Source: Neurospora tetraspora
Lineage: Eukaryota; Ascomycota; Sordariomycetes; Sordariales; Sordariaceae
Direction of reading: 5' to 3'
Length of the DNA: 64,000 nt
Assembly: GCF_033439725.1 (NCBI RefSeq)
Contig: NW_026944392.1
Span: 310,001-374,000 of the forward strand
Below are positions 44,045-55,629 of the stretch, piece after piece. A program made the position numbers and the translations under genes. Each line of letters begins with the position of its first letter. Position 1 is the stretch's first letter. The notes below the pieces were generated by a model, which was not told where the DNA came from, did not search any database, and saw only the letters and a program-made list of their open reading frames with translations.

Positions 44045-45976
44045 GGTGCAAGGTCGGCCACCGACTGTTGCGACAAGAACAAAATCGGGTAGAACTGAAT
44101 GATGAAGTCGTTGTTATAAGTCCTCGATTCCTTGGTTGATTGGTCTGGTGTTGGTCGACTGAGGGGAAAGGAAAGGTTCCAGGTCCACCTCTGCAAACAG
44201 AAAGAGCGGATGCGATATGCGCCAAAGTGGTCAGATCGGATATCGAGAGTCGGTGGATCGGAGAAGGAACGGACAAAGGCGCACTCTCGTTTCCGTCAGC
44301 AATTGAGAGGCTGATCCCAAAGCGAACTTACGCACTCTCTCTGAAGCAATTGCAACCAATGCGACTCGACAGTGGCTGACAATGACAGGCGCAGTTAAGT
44401 GATGGTGGTGGTGGTGGTAGTGTTGGTGGTGACAGCCAAGGGTAAGAGAGTATTGGAATTAAAGCTGAAGCTGCAGCTTTGATCGAAAGGGACAGACTTG
44501 TTGGTGATTGACGGGAGGACAAGAACGGGAGGACAAGGACGTGGTCGCAAATGAGGTTGCAAAGAAGGGCGGCGGCCGAAACCTTGGGGAAGCTGAAGAC
44601 CTGGGGATGGATGGGGGAGAAGTCGGGGTCAAGGTTGGGTGTGAGGGTCCTTTTGGTCCTAGGAGTTGGTGGTTGGTCAGCCGTCATATGTATTCTTGTG
44701 TTTGTATGGATTCGGCCGAGCTGTGCGAGAGTGTGAGAGTGAGAGTGCGAGAGAAGTGCAAGGTCTTGTTCTTGGCTGCAGGGATGAGGCAATCGCCTTG
44801 TTTGTGCTGAAGCTGTGACAGGTGAAGCAGAGGTGAGGTGAGGACAAGTTGATAAAGATAAACTGCTCAGTCGATGGAGAGATGATATGTAGTCACAAAA
44901 GGGGAGAAACAAAACAAAAGGGGCCCATTATTGGGTCGCAAATCTTCCACTCTTCTCCTCTTTTCACGATCCCACCTGTTGCCGTGGTAGCGGTGGTCTA
45001 GGCAAATTCCATTCCCACAATTGGAGAGACAGCTGACGAGGGAGCGGGGAGAGACTGGCTGGAGCTCTGTTGCGCTGAGGTTGTCATTGGTGGTTGGAAT
45101 CAGGGCTGAATCCATCGTCTGGAATATCTCTTAACCAGATGGGGAAGCAATGGACTTGACCGCCTACGTTCATCTTCAATGATCTTTCAGAGGCAGAGAT
45201 ATCTCGTTGTGTAATACTAGTTTTTCATGGATTTTGGATGGATATTTGATGGCCAGTTGCTGTAGTCTCGTCCGGTTGAGCCGGAGAGCACCTCGAGTTG
45301 TGAAGACTCCCGATGTTTGGAAGTTGGACAAGTGAGTGGCACATGAGCTGACTCTCTGCACATCTCCACAAAGTCAACACAAAGTCATCATTTCCGTAGT
45401 AAATCCAGACGATTCTACACCTCAATGTCTAAAATATAATAAGTCGTCGTAAAGTCTCTTCACCCTCTTAGGTTTCAAGTTCTTTTAGCATCAGCTCTGG
45501 TGGTTGAGTCTTCACATGCTCTGTTGGCTCATACTCCCAGAGACTCAGAGCTTCAAAGTACTTCCCCAAAGCGTTAGTCTCCTCCAAAAAATCCAACCCA
45601 AGCAGCTAAAGAGCATGCATGAGACCCCTCCCGATTGGCTCCGCACTTCCGATTTTCTGTCTCTTTCGCTGCAGCGCCGGCACAGCTCCAAGTTTTGGCG
45701 CGTCTCCAGAGCGCGCGCGTTGCTTACCTAATCTTAGACAGGTACGTACCTTTGAGTCCCGCAAACAATTTTCCAAGTTGCGGCACGCGCACGGCCCACA
45801 CGGGGACGACGACAAGCCGGCCGGACGCGGCGCAACTGGAGTTCTGGAGTTCTGGAGTCCGGAGATCGATCGATAGTAGCCTTCCCCGTCCGCGATCCCC
45901 ATTCAGTTGCCGGGTTTCGGTCTCTCTCTCTCGAGTCTTGACTGCAATTACTCAACGGAGTTAGAGGTTGCCCAAG
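44045..45976. other. Divergent intergenic region (set9 and uL14m)
   Basis: About 1.9 kb between divergent starts, so promoters of both genes lie here. A 194-codon minus frame (44328-44912) starts at a non-ATG codon, is pyrimidine-driven Ser/Leu/Pro sequence and probably reflects a CT-rich leader of set9. A GGTGGTGGTGGTGG microsatellite lies near 44404. No tRNA or repeat seen. Confidence 0.45.
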
Positions 45977-46815
45977 ATGATTCAACTAAAGGTATTTTCC
46001 CTTGTGTGGTTCTGTTAGGAGTTGTTGCTAACCATGGACTCCGTGACCTAAACAGACGATGCTCAACTGCATCGACAACTCGGGTGCTGCCCTTGTGGAA
46101 TGCGCCATGGTTGTCGGCCAGAAGAGGCATGCTTCTATTGGTATGCGCTTTCGAACATATTCCCTCACATACGAACAAGCCTATTATCGACGTCGAGCGT
46201 AACTGCACGAGCTGCACCGATCCCTCTCTCTCTTCGACCGGCTCGCAAAACATCCCACCTCGCCGTCCTCCGTTCCTCGTCCTCGTTCCCTTTAGCCTTT
46301 GGGGCCCGAAGATACCTCTGGCACCATGCACCCATTATACCCAAATACTCCGAGCCCCGACGAGTGTCGACCCCTTTCTACATACATGCCCAACACCTAC
46401 AACACATCTTCCCCGTCTCTCGCTCAGTCCCTCCCCGTCCACCCCAACCTACCCAGCCTCCCCTTCTCCCCGGCCTCTCTCCTCCCAGATCCACAAACTA
46501 ACACCCACCCCCCACCCAGGCGACCGCATAGTAGTAGTAGTCCAAAAACAGCGCGGCGCCGACAGCGCCGGCATGGCCGCCTCCTCCGCCGCCACCAAAG
46601 TCAAGCGCGGCGACATCCGACACGCGGTCGTGGTGCGGACCAAGCAAAAAGTTTCGCGGCGCGACGGGTCCGTGGTCCGCTTCGACGACAACGCCTGCGT
46701 GCTGATCAACAAGGCGGGGGACCCGATCGGGTCGCGCATCAACGGGGTTGTCGGGCAGGAGTTGAGGAAGAAGAAGTGGAGCAAGATTTTGAGTATGGCG
46801 CCTATGCAGGCTTAG
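45977..46815 (+). CDS. Mitochondrial ribosomal protein uL14m
   Basis: Large-subunit protein L14 of the mitochondrial ribosome (yeast Mrpl38 family). Exons 45977-45991, 46056-46140 and 46520-46815 give 131 aa. The reading [24 protein letters not shown] is the conserved uL14 start, DRIVVVVQK and [16 protein letters not shown] the middle, and [19 protein letters not shown] the end. The first exon is only 15 nt and intron 2 is long for this genome (379 nt); it holds CT-rich sequence with accidental open frames. No cleavable presequence is evident, as usual for uL14m. Positively charged surface residues fit rRNA binding. Confidence 0.92.
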
Positions 46816-48172
46816 ATTCCCGGGCACAATGGGCATGGGGGTGGGGGTAGGATGTACGATGGGATGAGCAAAATAGAGATATACCCATGAGCAAGCAGAC
46901 CTGAGGCATTCCGTGGTTTTAATCCTTTATTGCGGAGGTTGTGTGTGGTTGCTCGGTGCTTGGCGGTGGTGACGACTGACGAGGAGAGCTACGGCATATT
47001 GTGTTGGAAAGTGTTTCACATGGAGCTGTGTGTGGTCTGTGTCTACGAGCTGCTATACTAGGCCCAGGATGGTGTGGTCTATCCGGGACTGAGGCTACGA
47101 TACCGTTGGTTCCTGAGACGAGAGACGGCCTTTACAGAACAGCATCACATCACATCACGAATGGCCTTATCGACGGCGTCTTTTAGGGTCATTTCGGGCA
47201 ACGGTCACCTAGCAGCATCAGTCAAACACAAGCAAGCAGCCAAACGTCACGCCAGTGAATTGAGTCTACGGCTCGCTTCAGTTCGAGGATATATTATTCA
47301 AATGGGGCCTTCTGAACTGTGTATACTATTGTACTGTACATGTTAAGTCAAACAAAATGAATCACCCAGTCCACATCATAAGATAGTTGTATCCGTGTCT
47401 TTTAACCTTATCCACGAGATTTGTTGAGAAGACCATCTAAGCTAGTGTCCTGCCAAAGCATGTAAAAAAGAAAACCGAACGCCTTGAACCTCGGCCCTTT
47501 CAACCGTGTACAAACGCCGCCATAATGCAAATCTTCATGACCCCTTATCTCTGATATTAACCTGTTTTCCCTACCGCCTGTCCACCCATGATAAGGATCG
47601 ACTGGCCCTATTGCTCCTGCGTGAATCCCCCTACTGGTAAATATTACCACAATCGCAGCAGACGTAAAACAATTTCTGAAATTAACGTTGTTAACCCATG
47701 ACTCTGATGAGACCACCTGGGAGGAGAGGTGAGTCTTACCATTCCGGTTTCCGAAGTACGCTGCTGTGACTGGAAAAAGACGGCTTCCGGGTGGTGGCAG
47801 GCAGGGCATTCTTTGATGGCTCTTGGGAGCTAGATAGCAAACGAAGAAGAAAAGAAGAGGTTAGTCTCGATGCAAGCCAAAGCAAATGACAAGAGAAAGC
47901 CAAGTCCAGGCTATCGCCTCTCGACCAGACCCCACCACCAGACGGACGGAGACTTTTGGGTATGTGCTATGCTGTGCTGTGCTGTGCTGTGCTGTGCTGT
48001 GTGCCAGTCGTGTTGGGTGCTGTGGTTCCCGGAGGCGGATGAACCGAGCCGCGATGATTATACATGTATTATAATGCTGTTGAAATGGGTATGCCGTAAC
48101 CGTAATCGCTGTGACCATAAATCAAAAAGTCGTAAAGTCGTGAGAGCGGAAGATGCGTCTGTCGGTCGTTTC
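46816..48172. other. Intergenic with a pentanucleotide microsatellite
   Basis: About 1.35 kb between converging genes. The 133-codon minus frame at 47408-47809 has no domain and no coding bias and is not called. Confidence 0.45.
47968..48002. repeat. (GCTGT)n microsatellite
   Basis: About seven perfect units of the pentanucleotide GCTGT (GTGCT phase), after one variant unit GCTAT. No associated gene. Confidence 0.9.
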
Positions 48173-48862
48173 CTAAGCTGCCGAGACTTGAGCAGGCAGA
48201 TGGGTCGATGCCGTCATCTCCATGTCGGTGTCGTCAAGCTCCATGTTGTCGAACTCGATGGAGCCCTCCTCTTCTTCGTAATCCTCAAAGGCGACTAGGT
48301 TGTAAAAGTACTCTTCGGCACGGAGCCTGCCCATGGCCTCCTTTTCGTTGTTGTTGTTGTTGGAAGCCCAAACATGGCTGTTGTCGATCATGTCGATAGT
48401 GGTAGCCGCCATCTGGTCGTACAGGGACTCGCAATCGCTGGAGTCGGAGGGAGGGGCGGCGAAGTGGTTGGAACACAGCTCGATGACGCCACAGCACTGG
48501 CAGTAGATGTAGGTCGGTCCGTCCGCCGGTCGGGGCAAGTCGGTCGACGAAGACGAGCCGGCACCATCACCAACAGCAGAAGAAACAGAAGAGACAACAC
48601 CCACCGTGGGATCAGAGGCGACATCTTGCGTGACACCAGCCGTCTCGCCGGCAGCGTTGTTCAGAATGTTGCGGTAGATGCACGACGACGTGGCGGGCTC
48701 GGAAAAGTTGCAGGTGCGGCAGGTGAAGAGCAGCTTGTTCTCGTCTTCGGCCTCGCGGGGGTACAACATGTTGCTGCATTCGGAGCAAAAGCGGAACGTG
48801 ATCTGCTCGAGGGGCTTCTTCTCCCTGGCGCCACCGGTGCTAGAAGGGGCGGGCGACGACAT
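48173..48862 (-). CDS. RPB9-like zinc-ribbon protein with atypical C-terminal half
   Basis: 229 aa, no intron. Residues about 16-65 match the N-terminal zinc ribbon of RNA polymerase II subunit Rpb9: FRFCSECSNMLYPREAED, LLFTCRTCNF and GETAGVTQDVASDPT. The family continues with LPR and then a TFIIS-like C-terminal ribbon with two C-x2-C pairs. Here the DPT and DLPR are separated by about 25 Ser/Gly-rich residues, only one cysteine cluster follows (YCQCCGVIELC), and the rest is acidic and Asn-rich with no second C-x2-C pair. Total length is about twice normal Rpb9 (about 110-125 aa). I infer a paralogue of Rpb9 that has kept the polymerase-docking ribbon and lost the TFIIS-like ribbon, though it could be this organism's only Rpb9. 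The ATG at 48862 fits the family; upstream in-frame sequence is leader-like. Confidence 0.75.
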   Translation of the reverse strand: MSSPAPSSTGGAREKKPLEQITFRFCSECSNMLYPREAEDENKLLFTCRTCNFSEPATSSCIYRNILNNAAGETAGVTQDVASDPTVGVVSSVSSAVGDGAGSSSSTDLPRPADGPTYIYCQCCGVIELCSNHFAAPPSDSSDCESLYDQMAATTIDMIDNSHVWASNNNNNEKEAMGRLRAEEYFYNLVAFEDYEEEEGSIEFDNMELDDTDMEMTASTHLPAQVSAA

Positions 48863-50899
48863 TTTGGTCGATGTGTGTTGTGGTTGGGTGTGTGTTGTGT
48901 GTGATGTGAAAGTTGAAAGGTGTTTTGTGGAAAGGCGGGACGAAGCGAGGATGTTTTGCTCGTTCGTTGTGGGTGCTGGTTGTTGTTGGGTGAATGGCTC
49001 GTTGAAAAGTAATTGATTGATTGACGATCTCGAGGATTGCCCTGGCTTGGTTCGCTTGGGTGGCGGAAGGATGCAAAAACTGCTAATCAAGTTGAAGTTG
49101 CAAGTAAGCTAGTAACAGCAATTGGATACTTCTCAGCAGTCCAGGTGATTGGTAAAAAGGGAAGAAGTTCGTCCGCGGGAGACTGAGTGTTGCAAGATGG
49201 TTTAAAAAAGCCGAAGGATGGAAAATGAAGAAAGCAGGTGAAGGCCCAGGAAGACCAAGAAAGGCGTGAGGCACGATGGGCACTGCAGTCACGTTTGGGG
49301 ATCCAAGCGTGCCAACTGCCTGCCCACTGCAATTGCCCTGCAGTTGCCGGCCGGAACAGCGCTGGAGTGTCGCAGGGATGTCCGCCACTGTCAAACCCTC
49401 ACCGCCTTACCGCTTTGGGTGAGGTCAGGGCAGAACACTGCAACGAACAGCCCAGTCAGACCGAAGGAAGTTGTGCTTGCAGTTATTTTGAGCTTTGTAA
49501 AGCCTCCATGTCCGGTTTTGCATGAGCCATTGTTCTTCAGGTTCGTTTCTCCGACGGAGACTCGATATCAAACAGCCTCAAATTCAAACTTGTAGTTCAA
49601 TTAATTCACTGGAACGCCATGTGTGCATGAGCGAACGCACGATTCGGTCTTGACGGGCCATATCTTTGCGCTCCCGAGGACAACAGTGACCGATACACCA
49701 TCACAGCGCCGCGGCATCAGGGGCTTTTACACAATTGACTCTGGAATCCACAACGACGTCATTGGGTTGACCACGTGCACTTGTCAAAATCATGAGGGTT
49801 TAAGTGCAGAGGGCTATTCGGAACCTTAATTATGAGATCTTTCTTTCCATCAAAATCATGGTTCAACTTTCAAAAGACATCCATCTCGATGTTCCAAACA
49901 CTCTCCTTCCTCCCGCCCACCCGTGACCCAAACATTCAAGGCACAACAAATCAGTGTGGCACCCACTTTATGCATGGAAAATCACGAGGCCCCAAGGGAC
50001 TGTTGCGTGGGGTGTCCCGATGCAGCAACTGACGACGGATCGAGAAAGTGTGGATGGCTCAAAAACACAGCTGAGATAATGTCTTTGGAGCTTGAAGTCG
50101 CAATGTCTTTGTTCGTGAGCTGTGACCTTTTCGGTGAAAACAAAGGACAAAAAGCTAGGATTAGTTGTTAGTGCATCTTGTAGCAAGAATACCTCTTCCT
50201 CAAACTTTCTCCTCAACGATGACCGCAATGCCAAGTGGAAAGATGAAGCCATCAAGGTGACATGAATAAGCAGCCTCAAGCTGACCAAGCAACCTCATCC
50301 GACTCGGAGGAGTGGCACATGAGGACATCTCGACAAGGACACACCATCACACTAACAAAATGGTGCCCCTGACAGCTCCCCGCGAATCCCCAATCGCGGA
50401 AGAGAAGGCGGGCGGTACCTTGACCCCGCTCCCAGTCCCCGCCCCCCGGCCGCCCCAGAGAAGTCCCCGCTTTTTGTGCCTTGTGAGATGTGGACCCGCC
50501 GCGGTTTGGACTGACGTCCCTGACGAAGAGCTCCATTGCCTCGAGTCTTGGCCAGAGTGCTGGATGTTTCTCTGTTCCTTCCCCTAAAAAGTTGCATTCT
50601 CCCACTGCCCAATTCTTTCTTCATATCTCAAATTTTCTGTCGCATTTCGATTTTCACTATTGAAGCTCTATTTGCGCAAGTCAAGGTACGTCGCGATACC
50701 CGTCGCTGCTTGATTCATTCGAGTCGCAATCGCAAAGCGCACCTCATCTTCCCCCCTTCAACCTCTCTCCTCCTCAACTTCCACGCGACAAGGCTACCCA
50801 CCTACTCAGCGACCAACTTACTGACAGAAACCGCATCCTCCTCTTTCAGAACCGACTCACCAACCGATTTCTAACCTCACCACCACCAAAACCGTCAAG
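48863..50899. other. Divergent intergenic region (RPB9-like and Pin1-like)
   Basis: About 2 kb with no supported gene. Frames at 49083-49394, 49832-50032 and 50276-50605 lack domains and overlap. The right-hand 280 bp are the CT/CA-rich leader of the prolyl isomerase gene. Confidence 0.4.
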
Positions 50900-51909
50900 A
50901 TGTCCAACGCAAGTCAACCCACCACTGGCGATGCCAAGAACCACCCAACTAACCCCCGTCCTCCCTTCCAGACCATCGAAACCGGTCTCCCCGAAGACTG
51001 GGAAGTCCGCCACTCGCAATCCAAGAACCTGCCCTACTACTTCAACAACGCGACCAAGACCTCTCGCTGGGAGCCCCCCTCCGGAACCGACGTCGACAAG
51101 CTCAAGATCTACATGGCCAAGTACCACAGTCAGCAGCAGCAGCAAGGCGGTGCGCAAGCTGGTGGTGGACAACAACAGCAGGGAAAGATTAGGTGTGCGC
51201 ATTTGCTGGTTAAGCATAGCCAGAGCAGGAGGCCGAGTTCTTGGCGCGAGGTGAGTCTCTCGTTGCTCCCCTCACCCTCCCATGTTTCGTTAGCCTAGGT
51301 GTTGCTGTTGCCTCCGGCGGCCCCTCCGGGGAGGCTCCTGCGGAGGGCTGCTCGCTGCGCTCGGTTTAATACTAATAACATGTCAAAACAGTCCGAAATA
51401 ACTCGCACCAAACAAGAAGCCCTCAGCACCCTGCAGGGTTTCGAACAGCGCATCAAGTCCGGCTCCATTTCCCTGGGCGAGCTGGCCCTGACCGAGTCCG
51501 ACTGCTCGTCCGCCCGGAAGCGGGGCGACCTCGGCTACTTCGGGCGCGGCGACATGCAGAAGGAGTTTGAGGATGCCGCGTTCGCTCTCAAGCCCGGCGA
51601 GATCTCCGGGATCGTGGACACGGCTAGTGGGTTGCATTTGATTGAACGGTTAGTTTTTCCCCAAATCTTTCCTCACAGAAAAAGGAGGAGGAGAAGAAGA
51701 AGAAGAAGGGGTGGTTGGTTCGGGTTGGGGGTTTGGGCACGGAGATATGTGCTGCTTGGGGTCCTCCTGGTTGGGGTGGTTCGATGGTGGGCGAGGGCTA
51801 CTTAGGGGATGAGGCCGAGACTGCTCTGGGGAGTCGAGTCGACCGGACCGACCAAGAACGAACGAACAAATTGCTGACAACAACACGGGGACGGTACAGG
51901 CTCGAGTAG
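50900..51909 (+). CDS. ssp1: Peptidyl-prolyl cis/trans isomerase, Pin1/Ess1 (parvulin) type
   Basis: Three exons: 50900-51250, 51392-51648 and 51900-51909, 205 aa. The last exon encodes only the end of LIERLE. The WW domain (residues about 29-62: [19 protein letters not shown] ... RWEPP, W34 and W57) binds phospho-Ser/Thr-Pro. The parvulin domain (about 95-205) shows [17 protein letters not shown] (phosphate-binding basic patch), [15 protein letters not shown] and [13 protein letters not shown] Gln/Gly-rich linker (HSQQQQQ) joins them. The family isomerises pSer/Thr-Pro bonds, notably in the RNA polymerase II C-terminal domain. It sits 2 kb from an Rpb9-like gene, probably by chance. Neurospora's orthologue is ssp-1 to my knowledge. 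Introns are 141 and 251 nt; intron 1 contains a GC-rich palindromic block. Confidence 0.93.
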
Positions 51910-53587
51910 GATTCCGATACGACACGACAACAAATAATGACCACTGCCACTGGATGGAAGGGAATGGGCACCGAAAGCGTGTGGATGACAGTGTAGGAAA
52001 GAAGACGATTAGGTATTTTGCTTCTAGCGCGGCGCTTGCGAAGGTACTTACGAAGAGGGAAAATCGAGAGATGAGAGAGAGAGGCAGTATTGGAAGCCGA
52101 ACTTATATCGAACCCAGACGATGGCGCGAAGACGGAAGGTTTTTGCTGCGGCGGTCGCCAGACTATCAAGTCGGATTATGGTCCGCAGTACGGCGGGAGC
52201 CAGGAAGTATCCGAGTAGTACTTTTGGCCAAGTGTGAACGGGAAAACAGCCGGATAGGATAGGAAAAAGCAGACAAAACAAAACATTTCACAGCTGAGAC
52301 AAGACAGTCCAACCGGCTTTTGCAGAACGAAACAAGTGCAAATTTCGAGGTTGCGTGATCCCTAGGTATTTTTGACTGGAGGCGGTGATCTCTTTCATGT
52401 TCCATGCCTGGCTGGATTTTGACAAGCAGCAGACACCCGGACAGGAAAAGAAGAAGACCAAGAAATCAAGAGTTCATGATCGAGAAGAACCAACAACAGC
52501 CAAAATGCAGTAGTGACCGACCGTGAAAGTGACAATGAACAATGGTGAAGAGTGAGTGTGTGTTCCATAAATGATGCCCATTTAATTATGTACTACGGTT
52601 ATTTCTACTCTAATAAGCCGAAATATTTTCTCTTCTTCAAGAAGATTGAGGGAAACTGCCAATGAGCGAGCCCCAGGTAGTCAATGGTGTGCTGTTACCC
52701 TCACAACGCCAGACTGCGTGCGCACCAGATTTTGTCGCCTGACCCCCCCAAAGGAACCAAGTATGATACTGAGATAAAACCCAAAACGAGAAACCGCGGG
52801 AGTCATAGCTCGACCGCTAAAGGATTCTAAGAAATGGGGTATATGATATGATGATATAAACCGCAACGCACACCAGAGCAAACTGAAAACCCTGTAAACC
52901 GTACGTACCGAACCGCCCAGGAAAACCGTGGCCGAAGCCAGTGAACCGTGCCGTACCGATCGACCGAAGGAAAAAGAAGCGAACCAAACAAACGCCGTTC
53001 TGTCCCCGAGTAAAGAGAAAATTCGATCCGACCATACTCGTCGTTATCGTGAGCATCAAGCATGATTCATAACCATGACTTCGTTCCTTGTCGTTCCGTT
53101 TCGCTTCTTCCTGTTCCGTTGTCCGTTGTCCATATGTTCTTCTTGGCTTGTGCCCGATGATCTTTTGTGCAGTCCTCAACCTAGCCAATGCTGCTGGCTG
53201 CTTTTTCTGTCATGTCCCTTTTCTGTCTTTTTGCCGCTGGCCTTTTGAGTTCCTGTCCGTTTTCGTGGTGGTGACTGTCCTGTTAAACCAGTGCTTCCAC
53301 CCCGTTTCATGCTCTTGCTCCCATGCGAAACATGCAAAGTAGGTTTTAGGTATGTACAGCAAGGAAAAAAATGGAGAGAAATGTGCAGGAAGATGAAGAT
53401 GAAGAGCCGCTCAACTGTCTCAAACAGGAGCTGGTGGTGTATGTAGAGTATTTGAGGTATATCGATGGAATTCTGTTATTCTTCCTTTTCTGTGTAGGTT
53501 GTCGTAATTTTTGATGGTAATTTTCGTAGGATCATGTCCATAGGTATCGTTTAGGTATCGTCGGCAAAATCTGTCGGATGGAGTGTA
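51910..53587. other. Intergenic between converging genes
   Basis: About 1.7 kb, no supported gene. It contains the 3' UTRs of the Pin1-like gene (plus) and the LrgB-like gene (minus). Frames up to 123 codons overlap and lack domains. Confidence 0.45.
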
Positions 53588-55629
53588 TCAACCCTGCATC
53601 TGACCACCAACACCTGCTACCACCCACTCCGCCAACGGCTTGATACTGGCAAAGCCCACGGTCATCACCCCCAACGCCATCATCGATAGCGCGGAGTACG
53701 GGGCCGCCTCGCTTCCGACCTCATACAAGTATGCAGTTCCCATGGCAGCCGAGTTGATACCGATCGTCAGACCAGCCGCTACCGTATGCGGGTCGTTCAT
53801 CCCTTGGCCTTGTGCGGGTGTTGCGGTGGTAGGTGCTGTCCTGGCAGCCTGCTGCGCCTCGAGGTCGAAGGACTGGCGGACAGGAACGGTGAGAAGCTCG
53901 GTTTGACTAGCCTTGGGTTCGGTCTTAGCTCCTTCAGGCTTGTCTTCGGTCCTCTCGGCGGTGGTGTTGTCAGTAGGTTGCTCTTGCTGCTTGACAAAGC
54001 GCGAGAAAATCGTCCGTTCCAACCAGCTGCCAAAGCCAAAGCCCAGTCCCATTTGGAAGATGATCCCACTAATGACTACCATCGTGGCGTTTAGACTGGC
54101 GTCTCCGCCCATCATGACCATGACGGGCGCACCCATCGCGATGGTGACGCTGCGAGCGGTGTAGGCGATGTTCCGGGAGGCGGGGGCGAGGCCAATGGCG
54201 CGAGTGAGGAGAGGACCTAGGGCGACGTTTCCGAGGGCGAGGATTGAGGAGACGATGAGGACGGTCAACCCGGCGCGGGAGAGTAACTGGCGGCGGTACT
54301 CGTAAAGTTTAAGACCCCAGGCCACCAAACCGGCATTCAGGATGGACTGTGCGATATCTCCTGCGGCCATGGAGACGTTGAGTTTGTTTCCCTCCGCATC
54401 GACTCCGCCATTGACACTATGTAGGAGGAGGTGGGAGAGGGTTGTCTTGGTCTGCAAGCTATCCAGCATCTTGCCTAAGGCTCGATCGCTAATCGCAGCG
54501 TCAAGGTAGATATAGGCCATCATGACAAAGGAAGTCCAGAGTACCGCGTTCAGCGAACCGGTCAGGGTGATGCGGATCCAGGGAGCGAGTCCTTCCGCGC
54601 GCTTTACGGCTGCTTGAATCTCGAGCATCGTGAACCAGGTAGCGAACAGGAGAAAAGTCGCCAGCGAGGCGTCGTGGTGCACCGCATATCGTAGGGGGAT
54701 GCCCACGGTAAAAGTCAGGAACCAACACAAAACCAACATCGGGTTTCGGCTAAGCCATCCTCGAAATCCTGTCTTCGGTGTATCCTGTTGTGCCTCCGTA
54801 GGTTGGACTTTCTCAAGTGAAGTTGGGGGTCTGGTCCCTTCACAAGCGCTTTCGTCACCAGAGCAAGAAACACCGAAGCTGAAGCTGCTCGCCATTGAGT
54901 CGCGCTCGAAGATGATCTTGGAGGAGATCCAACTCCACCGTTCCTTGCGGCCTTCGATCACTTCGGTATTTTCTGACTCGTAGGTAGGGGAACGTTCCTT
55001 CCACCGGACCATCAGTGAGTGGATTGGCAAGGCCAGGATGTAGGTTGAGATCGTGTTGAGGATGCCCGTTAGTACTTGTCTGTGTTAGCATATCTCCCAT
55101 ATAACCTTCAAGGCGAGCGTCTTACCGAAGCAGGCAATAACAAGCCCCACGGTACGGGCATCGGCAAGTGGTCCCCGGCAAATCATGACGAAAGGGATGG
55201 TGAAGCCGATGGACATGTGTCGGTTGAGAAGGTTCGTCTGCGCATGTCAGTATGAGGGAGGCCAAAGCGTTCGGCCAGTTCATGCCGGGGTAAGACACTT
55301 ACCGCGCGGCTCAGATGCTTTTGATAGAACTCCTCCAGTCTGGGAATGACACACCCGCAAGCGGATAAGACGACGAACAAGGCGACCATTGCCAATATCG
55401 AAGGGGGAAAGTCCACGCTATGGTTGTCCAACATGAAGTCGATACCGGCGATTAGGAGCTGGGCAACGATGACTAGCAAAGTAGCTACCACACCGTCCCA
55501 TGGTTGCGTTTGCTTGTTCAAGTGGTGCCGCAGCCTGGCGTAACGCTGCCTCGTTGCTGTTGAAAGGGGGAGGCACATGGCTTCTGTAGGTGGTGCTGAG
55601 GTTGGTAAGGATGATAGAGTAGGGGCCAT
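53588..55629 (-). CDS. LrgA/LrgB-family membrane protein (PLGG1-like fusion)
   Basis: Exons 55629-55303, 55237-55126 and 55074-53588 give 641 aa. The second intron is only 51 nt and its acceptor is placed at AAG because ACAG four to five bases earlier would give a stop. The N-terminal third has several hydrophobic segments (VVATLLVIVAQLLIAGIDF, ILAMVALFVVLSACGC) matching LrgA. The C-terminal half matches LrgB: YTARSVTIAMGAPVMVMMGG, ISGIIFQMGLGFGFGSW, and NDPHTVAAGLTIGINSAAMG, which replaces the bacterial HGIGTA-type motif. Bacterial LrgAB/CidAB are holin-like. The fused plant homologue PLGG1 is a plastid glycolate/glycerate transporter. Fungal versions are less studied; transport of a small organic acid is inference. 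A charged, low-complexity segment lies between membrane segments of the LrgB part. Confidence 0.8.

Noticed and set aside
44328-44912. A 194-codon minus frame upstream of set9
   Set aside because: Non-ATG start, Ser/Leu/Pro composition dictated by a CT-rich leader, no domain.
47408-47809. A 133-codon minus frame in the uL14m / RPB9-like interval
   Set aside because: No homology signal, no coding bias, no splice support.
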